Source: Sipunculus nudus
Lineage: Eukaryota; Annelida; Sipuncula; Golfingiida; Sipunculidae
Length of the DNA stretch: 64,000 nt
Reading direction: 5' to 3'
NCBI GenBank assembly: GCA_026874595.1
Contig: CM049306.1
Location: 27,829,519-27,893,518 of the forward strand
Below the pieces are notes generated by a model, which did not search any database, was not told the origin of the DNA, and saw only the letters and a program-made list of their open reading frames with translations. Of the stretch, positions 1 to 10,087 are shown piece by piece. The position numbers were made by a program, and so were the translations under genes. Every line of letters starts with the position of its first letter. Positions within the stretch are counted from its first letter, which is position 1.

Positions 1-566
1 GGAACATGTTGAGATGGTGAAAAATGAAACCCTCACGAAATGTTCAAAATGAAGAAATCGCAAAATTTAGGCCTAGCGAATAAGAAGCCAACCACAGTAT
101 TTAATCTGCTTTGGGTAACAGGTGGGGAAGGGGGGGGGGGGGGAGGGGTTCTGACCTAGAGGGTAGCGGGTCTAACCTGCATGACTAAACCCACTCACAA
201 ACTTAGTTTGTGGCCAAGCTTGATGCCACTACTGACCTTAAGTGTGTGAGGATTTTGAAGATAACCACAACAACGGTTGCAAATGTTCATTCGAGCAACT
301 TAGGTTACTTGTACATGTTCAGTGCACATTTGACAAAGTTAAGACCACTGCATGGCAGCAATACAAGGAAGTTTGCAAATAGCATGACTGGTCATGTTGC
401 AGGGGGAGGGTAGCAAAGGTAGCGGGCCTAACCTACATGACAAAACCCAATCACAAACTTAGTTTGTGGCTATGCTTGATGCCACTACTGACGGTCACAC
501 GAAGGAGTCTTCTAACTGTGACCCCCTCCCCCAACCCCCATTTTAGAAATGACAGCCATAATCAAT
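1..566. other. Non-coding; 72-bp direct repeat pair and poly-G run
   Basis: A 72-bp segment at 165-236 recurs at 421-492 (shared core cacaaacttagtttgtggc), 256 bp apart and about 90% alike. A G-run occupies about 129-143. The small open frame over this region is repeat-derived; no gene is seen. Confidence 0.7.
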
Positions 567-674
567 TATAGTGGAACCTGTCTGAAAGACCACCGGTCTA
601 ATAAGATCACCTGTGAATTAAGACCACTTTGGCCAGTCCAATGGGTGGTCTTATTACCCAGGTTTCACTGTATA
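567..674. mobile_element. MITE of about 108 bp
   Basis: Starts tatagtggaacctg and ends caggtttcactgtata, an inverted pair of about 25 bp with mismatches, with TA at both edges. The interior contains paired ggtcttatta/taagacca-type sequence. No coding capacity. Confidence 0.6.
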
Positions 675-726
675 TATGCTATTCATGACTGAGACATCTA
701 CTTTAGCGGATAAGGGTCTAAACCTC

Positions 727-780
727 TACTGTCCTGGTTGGCAGCGCTGTCAACCTGAACACCGCCAACCAGAACAGTAT
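727..780. repeat. Short inverted-repeat element
   Basis: tgtcctggttggcagcg is followed by its near reverse complement cgccaaccagaaca within 54 bp. The same arm recurs several times at 5,555-5,690, so it belongs to a dispersed family. Confidence 0.55.
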
Positions 781-1005
781 ATATTATGTATAGTGTCACC
801 AGAAAATCGGTGACAATATGTACGGTGTTTTGTATCATAGTTTAACGAAATCGGTTCTCTATTGATATTGACGTGAAGCGTCACCCTAAAGCGTTGACAG
901 GTCTTGATTGTATATATATATATTGTGTATTCTTGTATGAAATCCCATCGGCTATCAGCTGATTTATCTGTGTCACGCATTGCGTGTATTACATCAGGTA
1001 CGTGG

Positions 1006-1126
1006 GTCGCCATGGTGATGCTAGCAGTCATACTAGATCACATATATCCTTATATGGGACACTTGAGCCTTAAGCCAATCAGAGAACCGGATCGCCGTAC
1101 ACAGTGCACAGGCGATTGTGACGTCA
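1006..1126 (+). promoter_or_regulatory. Promoter-like cluster: CArG box, CCAAT box, CRE
   Basis: A perfect CArG box (CCTTATATGG, 1048-1057), an NF-Y type CCAATCAGA (1075-1083) and a full CRE (TGACGTCA, 1119-1126) sit within 80 bp. An RFX-like GTCGCCATGGTGAT lies at 1006-1019. The next about 200 bp is GC-richer and runs into a perfect donor GTAAGT at 1324. No coding exon follows nearby. It could be the start of a non-coding transcript or a distant leader exon. Confidence 0.4.
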
Positions 1127-1149
1127 GAGTTCAGGGAGAGACGCGGGAC

Positions 1150-1323
1150 GCTGCTTCAGTTGGGTCTTGAAGCTTGAAGAGGCAGCACGCACGCACGGCA
1201 GAAAGAACAATGAAACGCTTTAACCTGCCAGGAACGGCATAGAAGCAAGCTTCTACATGAGGCAAGGGCCCAGCTCACGAGATCACAGCCGTGCTGCTGA
1301 CAGAGCATCGTATTGGTGGTAAA
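1150..1323 (+). other. Possible leader exon ending in a perfect splice donor
   Basis: GC-richer stretch following the promoter-like cluster and ending AAA|GTAAGT at 1323/1324. It has no long + strand frame tied to a known protein. The start position is only estimated from distance to the promoter motifs. Confidence 0.25.
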
Positions 1324-1329
1324 GTAAGT

Positions 1330-4300
1330 GCGCAGCGTCACCTGCCGGCCTAGTTCAGCTTGACCTAGATACATAATCGCTGTAAGCCGTGAAACATTTG
1401 CTACACGAGTAAGGTCAAGGACTCTAAGCTCATATGTAAACAAAGAGAGCTATTACCATTCCTGTGAACGTAAACCTACCCGGGTCGCTGTCAAGCAAGA
1501 TCAGTTGAAGATCGCTAAACTCAGAAAGACTATATGGTACTAACCATACGCTAGATTCTACACAAAACAGTAACCAGAGATCTCTGAAGGAACTGGACTT
1601 TATTGTTTTTATACAAACCATGGACTCAGTAAATATCCTGTATTTTTAATGTGAAGGACTGTCATATTGACACATCAACGCACACACACTCACATCTATG
1701 TCTCTGTATGTATTGTCTTGAATTATATTTGTTAATTTAACCTGATGTCTCATAGTTTCTATTGATCTGTGTGTATGATTGTCTGGCATTTTTATACACG
1801 TCCTTAAAAGAACCTGGAAATGTCACCTGTAATGACTGGGATTTCTTGATTAGTGAAATCAACTGGCGAGCGTAAACCCATCCTATTGTTTTATAGGATA
1901 TATCCGTTGTAAAGTTATCACATTAAGTCAGGGGTGACATATAGCAATAAGTGCCTAATTGGTCAGCCCCTGGGCACTTTGCTGACCACACTAGTTAATC
2001 TCTTTAGGAGTCACATGGCTGTATAAACCAATTTGATTAATCAGTGTTCTTCTATTAAATGCTATTTATGTTTAATAGTGCTTATAAATTTGATATTCAT
2101 GATGCAAATAGCCTTAAATTTAAAAGGCCCACATTTACAATAATTAATAAAATACATGTCCTATATCCTATATTTATAATACAGTATTAGATTCTTTATC
2201 GATGTTCTGCTGTTAAATAATTTTTTTAATTGTTTATTTTTTTAATAAACAATATGAAATTTCACAATAAAACAAGTTATCTTTAAAAATATAAATTGTT
2301 TTGGTATATATATACAGACTAAAAGTTGTAAACATGTTACTTTTCTATCACTGGTTGTATTACTATGGTTTATTTTTTGTTGCTAATGTATTATACTACA
2401 TGTTATATAAATATGCTACTGGTTGTAAATATTTATATGTCACTATTCTATAGATTGCATGTGGGATTTACAGTTAGTCGCATTTCACAAGGTGGTAGCT
2501 TTTTTGTCACATGGGTCATTTTGACCATTTTTGAAAAAAAAAATATATTATTATTTGGTGGGGTTGATCTATCATTAGGAGGAGTTTGAAGGCTCTATCT
2601 TTATTTTTTAGAGACAAGAGAAAATATTAAACATAAAAATTTCTAATATATCATCTATATTATTAAAACTTTAATGGTTGTTTTACCATGAAGCACTTTT
2701 TTCACTAAAAATGCAATATCTCAGCAACCTCTTATGTTATAAACTCAAGATTTTCAACAAATTTAACACCTATTGCCCTTACATATATGTTACATGTCTT
2801 TGAACTGACTCTCCTTCTGTGTTTTCTCAATCAATATATCTTGACAGGGTTTTTTCTTGAAAAACGTCTGTGATGTACAAAAGTACTGTTACCATGTTTG
2901 GACAATTACTGTGTCTCTATGAGGTGATCATATGATTTATTCAGTAGAACTGACAGCTAACAAATCAGGGTACATATACAACTTTAAATTTATTTTAAAA
3001 AGTAAAGAAATAATGTCATGGTCAACATGACTAGGCAATAAATACTGTGATGGTGTGATCTCTTGGCAGAAACGTTCACTCAAACAAATATAATGGAATC
3101 TACATGAATATATGCTTGTCTCTTATTTACTCTGTAAAGACCTCATGCCTTAATTTTTCTGGAAATCATAGAGGTGACCACTAAGTATTTTGTATCCTTT
3201 TTGGAACAAATATGGATGTAAAAATACTATTTATAAGGCTATCAGTATGTACTTTATCTGCCCGTTACATTTTGTTCACCATTTTCTAGACAAATTTCCA
3301 AGTATTACACAATTTACAAGCACATATCATATACCAAAATAAGCTTTAAGTTGGAAGCATTATGAAAAATAGCTCCATAATGTCAGTTAATCAGTTAATA
3401 AAAGAATAAACAGTAACTGTAAAAAAAGAATCTTCAGATTTTTGTGGTAAAAAGTGACCGTTACATATTGTTCACCGAAATTCAGAGTGAAAACTTTTCC
3501 AGATGGTTATGATATAAGGAAAAAACTTGATTGTCATTTAAAAGTACTGCTCAGGAGCATTTACTTAGAGGCCTTTAAATTTCTTACAGTAAGATATTCC
3601 AGCTCTAAAACAAACAATCAAATAAATATGTCACTTTGAAAAGTTTAACGGGACAACATAACTTGCTTTATAAACTTACCCATCAACTTCCACAAAACAC
3701 ACATAAATTGCCCAATTTTACAACAAAAGTAGGTTTGACACCTACAGCATGTAAAATCCTCCAAGTAATATTTAAAAATAACAGGCAAAATGTGCTTAGA
3801 TAAGCTTCAAAGGAAAAAATACACATCACCATGTGACACGGGACACACCAAAATGACATCAACCGCAGGGACATTTTGTTTCATATCACTGAGACTTTAG
3901 TAAGTAGGAAAAAAATAATGGTACCCTTGGTTAGGACATGTTCTAAGCTTTCAGATGTAACAAAGATCATGCCTGTAGGGTTTCTGAGGCCATCACAGTG
4001 GAGATTTAAGTAACTTTAAGTATGGCTTGCTTTGAAAAGCTACCACCTTCTGAAATGTGACCAGTTATGATTTACTTTTGGAACGTTAAGTCTTATTTAA
4101 TACATGTAATTATAATAAATTATTTCTCAAGCATGTTGTTGCTATTTATTATGCTTATATTGTACTCTTGCACTATTTAGTACTATCTGAAAAACGTCGC
4201 CTCCCCATATATAGAGATAAGTGGTATTTGACCACAATACAATCGTATTTTCCGGAAAAGACTGTTTCATTTTCAGTTTCACAGATGGGGTGACATTAAA

Positions 4301-4658
4301 ACTTCTTCACTATGACAAAAGTATCTTATTTTCAATACAACTGCAACATATTGGCAACTGTAAGTGCATTTTACTTTAGTTATTGTTAATTTTAGTCTGA
4401 GAAGACACAGGTCGTTCTGCTCATAACCGCCATGACAGAAGCAGTTAGAATGTATATGTAGCGGCGACACTGGTATGTGTACTGGTCCAGTTTTGTAAGA
4501 GTTATAGACATAAATAAGCAGGGTATTTATGCAATTAGCTTATCATAACAGAATTTTGTCTTTAAAAATGAGATACTCGAGTCACTGAGGGGTTTTCTCC
4601 CTTTTATTGACCAAGATCATACAGAGGTTAGAATCCCACCCAAGAGCATACATGGGGT
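1330..4658. other. Non-coding AT-rich stretch
   Basis: No frame longer than about 95 codons and none resembling a protein family. It holds A/T runs and a segment at about 1,920-1,995 that is repeated in inverted orientation near 5,497-5,540 (gtcagcaaagtgc and ggggctg cores). Confidence 0.6.
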
Positions 4659-4765
4659 GGTGACTATAAAATGTACTCTCAGATAGATCTAACATTTTAT
4701 AGTCACCCTAGTCCGCCACGTACGGACTCCATTTATCTGTGATACGGAGTCCGACCGTCTGGCGG
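4659..4765. repeat. Two adjacent hairpins
   Basis: Arms 4659-4674 and 4692-4707 are a perfect 16-bp inverted pair (ggtgactataaaatgt). A second pair follows: ccgccacgtacggactcc (4713-4730) against ggagtccgaccgtctggcgg (4746-4765), imperfect. Together they look like a small foldback or MITE end. Confidence 0.65.
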
Positions 4766-6153
4766 TGAGAGTTCACCCTGCCGTTCACGGAAGGACCTGT
4801 AACATGAATTACCACTGCTTGTTGTGCGATAGAGAAAAAATCTTGTATTTATATATAGAAATAAACTTTTTATGTATCAAATTAAATCGATATATCACCT
4901 TTATGTGCGCCTGTAAATGTTTTATTATCCTTTGAACTGCCGGGGTTCAGATGTTGCATGCCAACTGGACACCACCGGAAAAGGAATCCTATGCAAATTA
5001 GGTGGGCAATCTATGCAAAAGATGAATTCAGGGGGGCTTTTCCCAGGAATGCCAGTGCCGCGCACTAGGATAGACCATATTTTCATAAGCATCCTTCCCA
5101 TCATACATCGCTTGTTGTCAATGATGCTAAATTCCTATTGGTTGTTCCAACCGGAAAGCGCCATCGGCCAGACGGAGACGATGTAATATCTGACTTGATC
5201 CAGAGTAAGTGCCCATACTTTATTAATGCTGATCATCCAGCAAAAGTTTTGGTCCCAACGGAGTCTAAGCATCTGTAACAATTATAATATGTGGGGTTTG
5301 TTTGGTGTCCTCTCGCTTCACAAGGCATACACGTGTCTGTGGGTCTGTACGGATCCGTACAAACTTAGATAGTATAGACTCTCTCCGCCAGAGGCTGCAG
5401 CGCTTGTATTGTTTACTATATATGTCAGCGCTGCAAGACTGCAGCAATAGTCACCCTTGGTGGCTATCTGACTCCCTAAAGGTATTTACTGGTGTGGCCA
5501 GCAAAGTGCACAGGGGCTGTCCAATTAGTGGGGCATAAATTGATATACATATTATATAGTGTTTTGGTTGGCAGTGTTCTGGTTGGCAGTGCAATTAATG
5601 GGGTACTGATTGCTATACATAATAATTTATGGTGTCCTGGTTGGCAGAGTTCTGGTTCACTGCGCTGCCAACCAGGACAGTAGTGTTTTGGACGATGCTG
5701 CTTTAGCCAGGCACTGTCAATTCGTGTGAAGTTTGACAGATGTCAGTGCATACTCAATGTTATAACTGTAATTAATTATTATAAGTTAAACTAATTATTA
5801 TAAAGTGGTATATTTCCTTATAGCGTTCACGAACAGTTTACATATTCCTTATTATCGCCCAGTCCATTCTCCTTTTTACATGTCTTCAATTTATAAGCCA
5901 TTTACATTTCAAATAATTGGAATTTTCTATGGTTAACGAATAAAAAGCATTCATCTTCTCTGATTGAGAACGATTTACAAACCAATGTGTGTACGTCTCC
6001 TGTACTTTGTCGATCTTGCGATTTACTTCTTCAACAGCGCTGCTGCCGTGTATTACATACCCAAATCTACGCGTGTCTTATTACGTCGTTATCATACAAC
6101 TTCGGCCGACGCAAATTCGGCACGGCACTTTAAATAGATCCATACCCAAAAGC
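4766..6153. other. Non-coding; dispersed inverted repeats at about 5,490-5,690
   Basis: 5,490-5,690 repeats the ctggttggcag motif four times, the last (gctgccaaccaggacag) inverted, and contains a copy of the 1,920-1,995 segment in opposite orientation. An octamer ATGCAAAT lies near 4,992. No gene is seen. Confidence 0.55.
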
Positions 6154-6590
6154 GGTCGGTCTTTTTACCGAGCGCTACCGAGCGTACCGAGCGCTACCGA
6201 GCGCTAGCGCTCGGTAGGACTTTTTACCGAGCGCTAGCCTGATTTCACGCCTGGCATTGCTCTGACCGCGTGGGGCTACCGAGCGCTTGGACTTTTTACC
6301 GAGCGCTACCCTGGGTGCACTCCCGGCAATGCTCTGACCCATGTGGGGCTACCGAGCGTTAGGGACTTTTTACCGAGCGCTACATTCGCGCACATGACAA
6401 ATGTAATTTTAAACAGTTTTCCACGACAAAACAAATATGATCTCATTCAATTATTTACATTCTATTTGTTTCCAGACCATGCATATATGTCTATATATAT
6501 ACACACATCGATTAGTTATTCATATGCAATACATGTATTCATTCTAAATCATATTAAACTATATTTAATAACATATTTATAAAAATATTT
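6154..6590 (+). repeat. Left terminal inverted repeat of the foldback element
   Basis: Modular GC-rich outer part (6154-6390) with repeated ctaccgagcg units and two copies of a sub-repeat containing ttgctctgacc, then an AT-rich inner part matching the right arm through cagaccatgcatatat and gattagttattc. Pairing fades after about 6590. Confidence 0.88.
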
Positions 6591-6764
6591 ATTAGGCCCA
6601 TGTAAATACAATTTGTTATTTATTTAATTATGTCTATATAAAAAAGACTGGGCAAAGGAAACGTAAAAGAGCAGAGAGAACACACACAGCGTCAAAAGCT
6701 AGGAAGTTAGAATTTGAGTAAATACTGCTAAATTACTACTCGAATTTGAATTAGAGATATGATA

Positions 6765-7153
6765 CAGGCATCGCGTTGTGTGTGCCACTTAACAGTGGTG
6801 TCGCATTTCGTCTTGTCGCTTAAATTCAATAATTTAATAGAAATAGGGATCAGGCATCGCGTTGTGTGTGCCACTTAACAGTGGTGTCGCATTTCGTCTT
6901 GTCGCTTAAAATTATTAATTTAATAGAAATAGGGAACAGGCATCGCGTTGTGTGTGCCAATTAACAGTGGTGTCGCATTTCGTCTTGTCGCTTAAAATTA
7001 CTAATTTAATAGAAATAGGGATAAGGCATCGCGTTGTGTGTGCCACTTAACAGTGGTGTCGCATTTCGTCTTGTCGCTTAAATTCAATAATTTAATAGAA
7101 ATGGGGAACAGGCATCGCGTTGTGTGTGCCACTGGACAGTGGTGTCGCATTTA
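6765..7153 (+). repeat. 86-bp tandem array inside the foldback element
   Basis: Copies start at 6765, 6851, 6937, 7023 and 7109 (the last partial). The core contains aggcatcgcgttgtgtgtg, then the small palindrome ccacttaacagtgg, then tgtcgcatttcgtcttgtcg. Spacing is exactly 86 bp each time and differences are single bases, so the array is young. Confidence 0.93.
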
Positions 7154-7189
7154 AATAGAACTATTGTATATATGAATCCATCTGCAGTG

Positions 7190-7540
7190 TATTTATGTGT
7201 GTGCTGTATGTATATGACAATTGAGTAGTGATTAGTATGTATATAAACCTGGATGAGACTTGTATATATGTATATACATCTATGTGTGTGCTGTATGTTT
7301 ATGACAATTGAGTAGTATGTATAAAAACCTGGATGAAACTGGTATATATGTATACATTTGCAATGTATATATTAGTATGTATATAAACCTGGAAGTGACT
7401 TGTATTTATGTATATATATATATCTATGTGTTTGCTGTATGTTTATGACAATTGAGTAGTGACTAGTATGTATATAAACCTGGATGAAACTAGTATATAT
7501 GTATACATTTGCAATGTATATATGTGTGTGATGTATGGAC
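7190..7540 (+). repeat. Imperfect AT-rich tandem repeat inside the foldback element
   Basis: Several degraded copies sharing tatgacaattgagtag and tatataaacctgga, with first spacing about 86 bp and later ones interrupted. It follows directly on the 86-bp array. Confidence 0.7.
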
Positions 7541-7844
7541 CCAGCAAGTGCATATTTTATGCATGTATAACAACTGATATAAACGAGCAGCTTGCTTATA
7601 TGTGTGATTTATTGTTAAAAATGTTATACTGTGATGGTAATATGACTATGAGAGTTTGAATTTATGTATGATGCTCTGTAAGAAATAAAGATTATACTGA
7701 AATACTGTTAAAGGACATTTTGATGTATGTATGTATGTATTTTTTTTCTGTAATAAACAATTGTAAGGTTCAGTATAAGATTGTTGTATGTGCCAATTTC
7801 AAATTGCAAATAAAATAACAATATCCATTTATAAGTACACATCC

Positions 7845-7850
7845 TTTATT
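7845..7850 (-). terminator. Candidate poly(A) signal of the NADAR-like unit
   Basis: AATAAA on the - strand about 205 nt downstream of the NADAR-like stop codon, inside the foldback element. Confidence 0.4.
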
Positions 7851-8055
7851 ACTATGACAATAAAAGTACAATTACATTCATGTATATATATATATATATA
7901 TATATATATGACGTGTTCACACTATATATACACACTCTATATACACTATAAACAATACTATATACAATCATTGTACAATATACCATTCATGCGCAAAGTC
8001 AAACATTATATAAACATATGAACAACCTATTCACCAAGTCCTGCATCGTGCGAAA

Positions 8056-8409
8056 TCAGCGGCGAACTACTTTGGACAGGTCCATCAGCAGCAATCCCAG
8101 CATGTTTTTCCCCTTGAAATGCTGTCCAATGCCCCAGAAACCGTCTGAATCTGTGTTGATAATATCCCTTCCTGCCTGCTTTTTAATGTGCCTGCGAAAT
8201 TGTTTGTCAGCCTCCGCTCTCTCCCTCAATAAACGTTCCATAATGACCACCCTTTCCCTTGTCCACTCTGGGGTATTTGGCAGGCTGTTCCCGATGTTCC
8301 TCGCTGTCTCAGGGAAGTGTGCGCTCTGGATAACTTTTACCTTGCCGATTATTAAAATTAAATCATTTGTATGAATATATCTAAAATCTGAGTGTCTAAT
8401 CATAAACAT
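8056..8409 (-). CDS. NADAR-domain protein, C-terminal half (117 residues)
   Basis: NADAR (formerly DUF1768, YbiA-like) proteins are N-glycosidases acting on riboflavin intermediates or ADP-ribosylated substrates. The frame shows the C-terminal half of the fold: ARNIGNS...PEWTRERVVIMERLLRERAEADKQFRRHI, then DGFWGIGQHFKGKNMLGLLL followed by MDL, which matches the family pattern D-x-W-G-x-G...G-x-N-x-L-G-x-x-L-M. The N-terminal half with the family's SxE substrate-site region is not visible upstream, so this is either truncated or lacks an unrecognised exon. The first Met (8409) is a guess. It lies inside the foldback element, with a TATA box and splice-like exons upstream and AATAAA about 200 nt downstream. 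The family call is by eye; function is unknown. Confidence 0.6.
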   Translation of the reverse strand: MFMIRHSDFRYIHTNDLILIIGKVKVIQSAHFPETARNIGNSLPNTPEWTRERVVIMERLLRERAEADKQFRRHIKKQAGRDIINTDSDGFWGIGQHFKGKNMLGLLLMDLSKVVRR

Positions 8410-8511
8410 AGCGTCTAAGCACTAAATGTTATTTATGCAAGTTTTCAAGCGATTGTAATCACAACGCCTACTATGAAATTACTTATGATAAATAACGATT
8501 ATGGTGCTTAC

Positions 8512-8656
8512 CGATCACAGGATGTGACACCGTTATCTGATGCATCTCGATCTTCCTGGTTATATAGTTTCAACGGTGGCTCCGCCGTAAGCTTGGAGCT
8601 TTGTGTAGGTCAAAGGCAGATCGCGAACGATACTCGATCCAATCATTGTTGGCATG
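8512..8656 (-). other. Possible internal (leader) exon of the NADAR-like unit
   Basis: Flanked by acceptor tttatttcag (before 8656) and donor ATCG|GTAAGC (after 8512), and higher in GC than its surroundings. All three frames contain a stop, so if it is used it is a leader exon or the coding continuity is broken. A preceding exon would end at 8787. Confidence 0.35.
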
Positions 8657-8906
8657 CTGAAATAAAAGACGGAGAAAAAATTAATGATCAGTCTAAGTAT
8701 TAAAGATGTGAACATGAAATTGTAAGTCAGGCATGTATATTTATTAGTTATTACAATATTTTCATATATATAAGAAAAATACTTACTTCCTTGTCCAGGT
8801 TATCTCCATTCTGCATATGTGTAGCAAAGTAGGTGTAACCTTATCCGAGAGCAATACTTGTCTGGTTAAAGATGAACAGTCGAATGAATACAAGTTCTTC
8901 AAGCTT

Positions 8907-8915
8907 CTATTTATA
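8907..8915 (-). promoter_or_regulatory. TATA box upstream of the NADAR-like unit
   Basis: TATAAATAG on the - strand, followed about 30 bp later by a candidate transcription start and by an exon-like stretch ending in donor GGAA|GTAAGT at 8787/8786. Confidence 0.45.
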
Positions 8916-9559
8916 CAGGCAAGCTGCATGTGTCAGTTTGGGATATTAATAAGCTTAAAACAGTTTGACATTTCCTTGACACTTTGTTTGACACTTTCAT
9001 CATGATCAATTGTCGTTATAACTCCTCAACATACATTGTTGGACAGGCTAATCAGGTTATGTCAATTAAGTTCGCTAACACTGAGGGGGTAAAAACAGTT
9101 TGATCATGATATATCACATTTCACAGTTAGTCAAGCAACTAATTAATTAACGACAACGATGTCTGTACACTAGATGAGGTCGGATGATTGCTCACCCAAC
9201 CATGAAACCATTTTCACTTAAGTTTCTGTAAAATAAAGGATATATATATAAATATTCTGCGTTTAAAGAAGTATATATATAAAAAATATGTTTATACATA
9301 TAAATAAATTTGTAATAAACTCGCATTTATATGGTACCATCTGTAATAATAAATTAATTATTAGTGATATTTAGAAGATATATTTATATATGTATATGAG
9401 AGAGAGATAATATTTGACCATTAATAATGTATAAAGGAAGGAGAGAGACACAGAGACAATTGTTAACACCCTGAATCACAGGGAAAGGTAATAATTAAAG
9501 ACCCACAATATTATTTAATATATTAAATATATAAACAAGTACAGTTATTCAATATAGAG

Positions 9560-9636
9560 AGATTTTATTTATATCTTATTCAATATAGTTTAACAGGATT
9601 TAGATTGAATACATATATAACATGTGAATAACTAAT

Positions 9637-9687
<51 letters not shown>

Positions 9688-10087
9688 TGGTCTGGAAACA
9701 AATAGAATGTAAATAATTGAATGAGATCATATTTGTTTTGTCGTTGAAAACGGTTTAAAATTACATTTGTCATGTGCGCGAATGTAGCGCTCGGTAAAAA
9801 GTCCCTAACGCTCGGTAGCCCCACATGGGTCAGAGCATTGCACGGAGTGCAACCAGGGTAGCGCTCGGTAAAAAGTCCCTAACGCTCGGTAGCCCCACAT
9901 GGGTCAGAGCATTGCCGGGAGTGCACCCAGGGTAGCGCTCGGTAAAAAGTCCAAGCGCTCGGTAGCCCCACGCGGTCAGAGCAATGCCAGGCGTGAAATC
10001 AGGCTAGCGCTCGGTAAAAAGTCCTACCGAGCGCTAGCGCTCGGTAGCGCTCGGTACGCTCGGTAGCGCTCGGTAAAAAGACCGACC
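9560..10087 (-). repeat. Right terminal inverted repeat of the foldback element
   Basis: Reverse complement of the left arm, longer by one extra sub-repeat (about 9850-9920, gcgctcggtaaaaagtccct type) and by a longer (AT)n run at 9641-9684. The open reading frames in both arms that begin MGLPSVRDFLPS are by-products of the shared sequence. Confidence 0.88.

Larger units (their letters stand above)
6154..10087. mobile_element. Foldback-type long-TIR element carrying a NADAR gene fragment
   Basis: The sequence from 6154 (GGTCGGTCTTTTTACCGAGCG) is repeated inverted at the right end (CGCTCGGTAAAAAGACCGACC to 10087). The inverted repeats are about 430 bp (left) and 530 bp (right) and are built of short modules (accgagcgct) and a longer sub-repeat, present twice on the left and three times on the right. 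This is the architecture of foldback (FB) elements. The interior holds an 86-bp tandem array, AT-rich spacer, and a - strand NADAR-like transcription unit. No transposase is visible, so it looks non-autonomous. No clean target duplication was found; weaker pairing (taaatag...) may extend the ends to about 6131 and 10105. Confidence 0.85.

Noticed and set aside
4620-4640. tRNA T-arm-like gaggttagaatcccacc
   Set aside because: No acceptor stem, D arm or A box can be folded around it.
8018-8374. 118-codon + strand frame
   Set aside because: Antisense to the NADAR-like frame; the - strand reading has the family motifs while the + reading has none.
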